Shown here piece after piece: positions 34,360-34,517 of a stretch of 34,517 bases of DNA (position 1 is the stretch's first letter; the number at the start of each line of letters is the position of its first letter). The notes under the pieces are model-generated. The model was given only the letters and a program-made list of their open reading frames with translations, was not told the origin of the DNA and made no database searches. The DNA comes from Thioalkalivibrio sp. (GTDB lineage: Bacteria; Pseudomonadota; Gammaproteobacteria; Ectothiorhodospirales; Ectothiorhodospiraceae): contig PWGH01000137.1 of the NCBI GenBank assembly GCA_003555285.1, positions 1-34,517 of the forward strand, given 5' to 3'. Both the position numbers and the translations under genes were made by a program.

Positions 34360-34408
34360 CCAACCCGTCCACCCAAATCCACCGGAACACCGAACACCCG
34401 TAGACCCC

Positions 34409-34503
34409 ATGGATTGCATCGCAATCCATGAAGTCTTGGGGATCGGCCAACATCTGCGCCAAAAAAAGGGCCTTTTGGCACAGATAGTTGCGATGCAATC
34501 CAT
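34409..34503. repeat. Second nested palindromic element downstream of glcG
   Basis: Outer ends ATGGATTGCATCGC (34409-34422) and its exact complement (34490-34503) enclose an inner stem ATCTG-c-GCCAAAA / TTTTGGC-a-CAGAT (34452-34464 with 34473-34485; one mismatch). The left end is also a local palindrome, ATGGATTGC-ATC-GCAATCCAT. The layout is like the element before glcG but the sequence is different. There is no T-run after the inner stem on the plus strand. Confidence 0.75.
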
Positions 34504-34506
34504 ATC

Positions 34507-34517
34507 AGGGTGGGCCA
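34507..34517. repeat. Start of another copy of the glcF-glcG repeat end
   Basis: The last eleven bases, AGGGTGGGCCA, equal bases 33674-33684, the left end of the palindromic element between glcF and glcG. The copy is cut by the window edge. Confidence 0.6.

Overview
The window is about 34.5 kb of high-GC chromosome with a gammaproteobacterial core gene order: thrS-infC-rpmI-rplT-pheS-pheT-ihfA-merR-tRNA-Pro. A secreted Gly/Tyr-rich protein resembling sulfur globule proteins of purple and colourless sulfur bacteria suggests a sulfur-oxidising member of the Chromatiales/Ectothiorhodospiraceae type. An Mrp/Mbh-like cation antiporter operon fits a saline or alkaline habitat. Both the taxon and the habitat are inferences.

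Layout. Positions 1-4313 hold the 3' end of apaH, an SLT-type transglycosylase lipoprotein, a Pro/Gly/Gln-rich lipoprotein, a 54-residue DUF1328 membrane protein, a Crp/Fnr-family regulator whose frame runs antisense through the whole DUF1328 gene, and a predicted outer-membrane protein. Positions 4369-6297 hold an AsmA-family protein. Positions 6453-12085 (minus strand) form a seven-gene antiporter operon, E-F-G-(DUF4040+B)-C-D-D', in which every gene overlaps the next. A P2-type cation ATPase is transcribed divergently from it. Positions 14986-22564 (minus strand) hold the translation block: thrS, infC with a probable AUU start, rpmI, rplT, a terminator, pheS, pheT, ihfA, a MerR-type regulator and tRNA-Pro(GGG).

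Positions 22907-28076 (plus strand) are accessory: a radical SAM ArsS-like protein, a TerB-domain protein, the sulfur-globule-like protein with its own terminator, and a two-gene unit. That unit encodes an exported hydrolase-like/TlpA-thioredoxin fusion and an NRAMP-like transporter lacking the canonical metal-binding motif. Two minus-strand genes follow: a 2H RNA cyclic phosphodiesterase and a membrane-anchored retropepsin-like protease. Positions 29795-34359 hold glycolate oxidase glcD-glcE-glcF and then glcG, which is set apart by a nested palindromic element; a second palindromic element follows glcG and a third repeat copy begins at the window edge.

Most of the window is orthodox. The points most worth a second look are: the second antiporter subunit in which the usual TM5 glutamate is alanine; the P-type ATPase lacking two SERCA acidic ligands; the regulator/DUF1328 antisense overlap beside a perfect CRP-like box; the TlpA-fusion/atypical NRAMP pair; the palindromic elements around glcG; and the operator-like palindrome upstream of the sulfur-globule gene. 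I did not find a convincing wholly new defence or mobile system.
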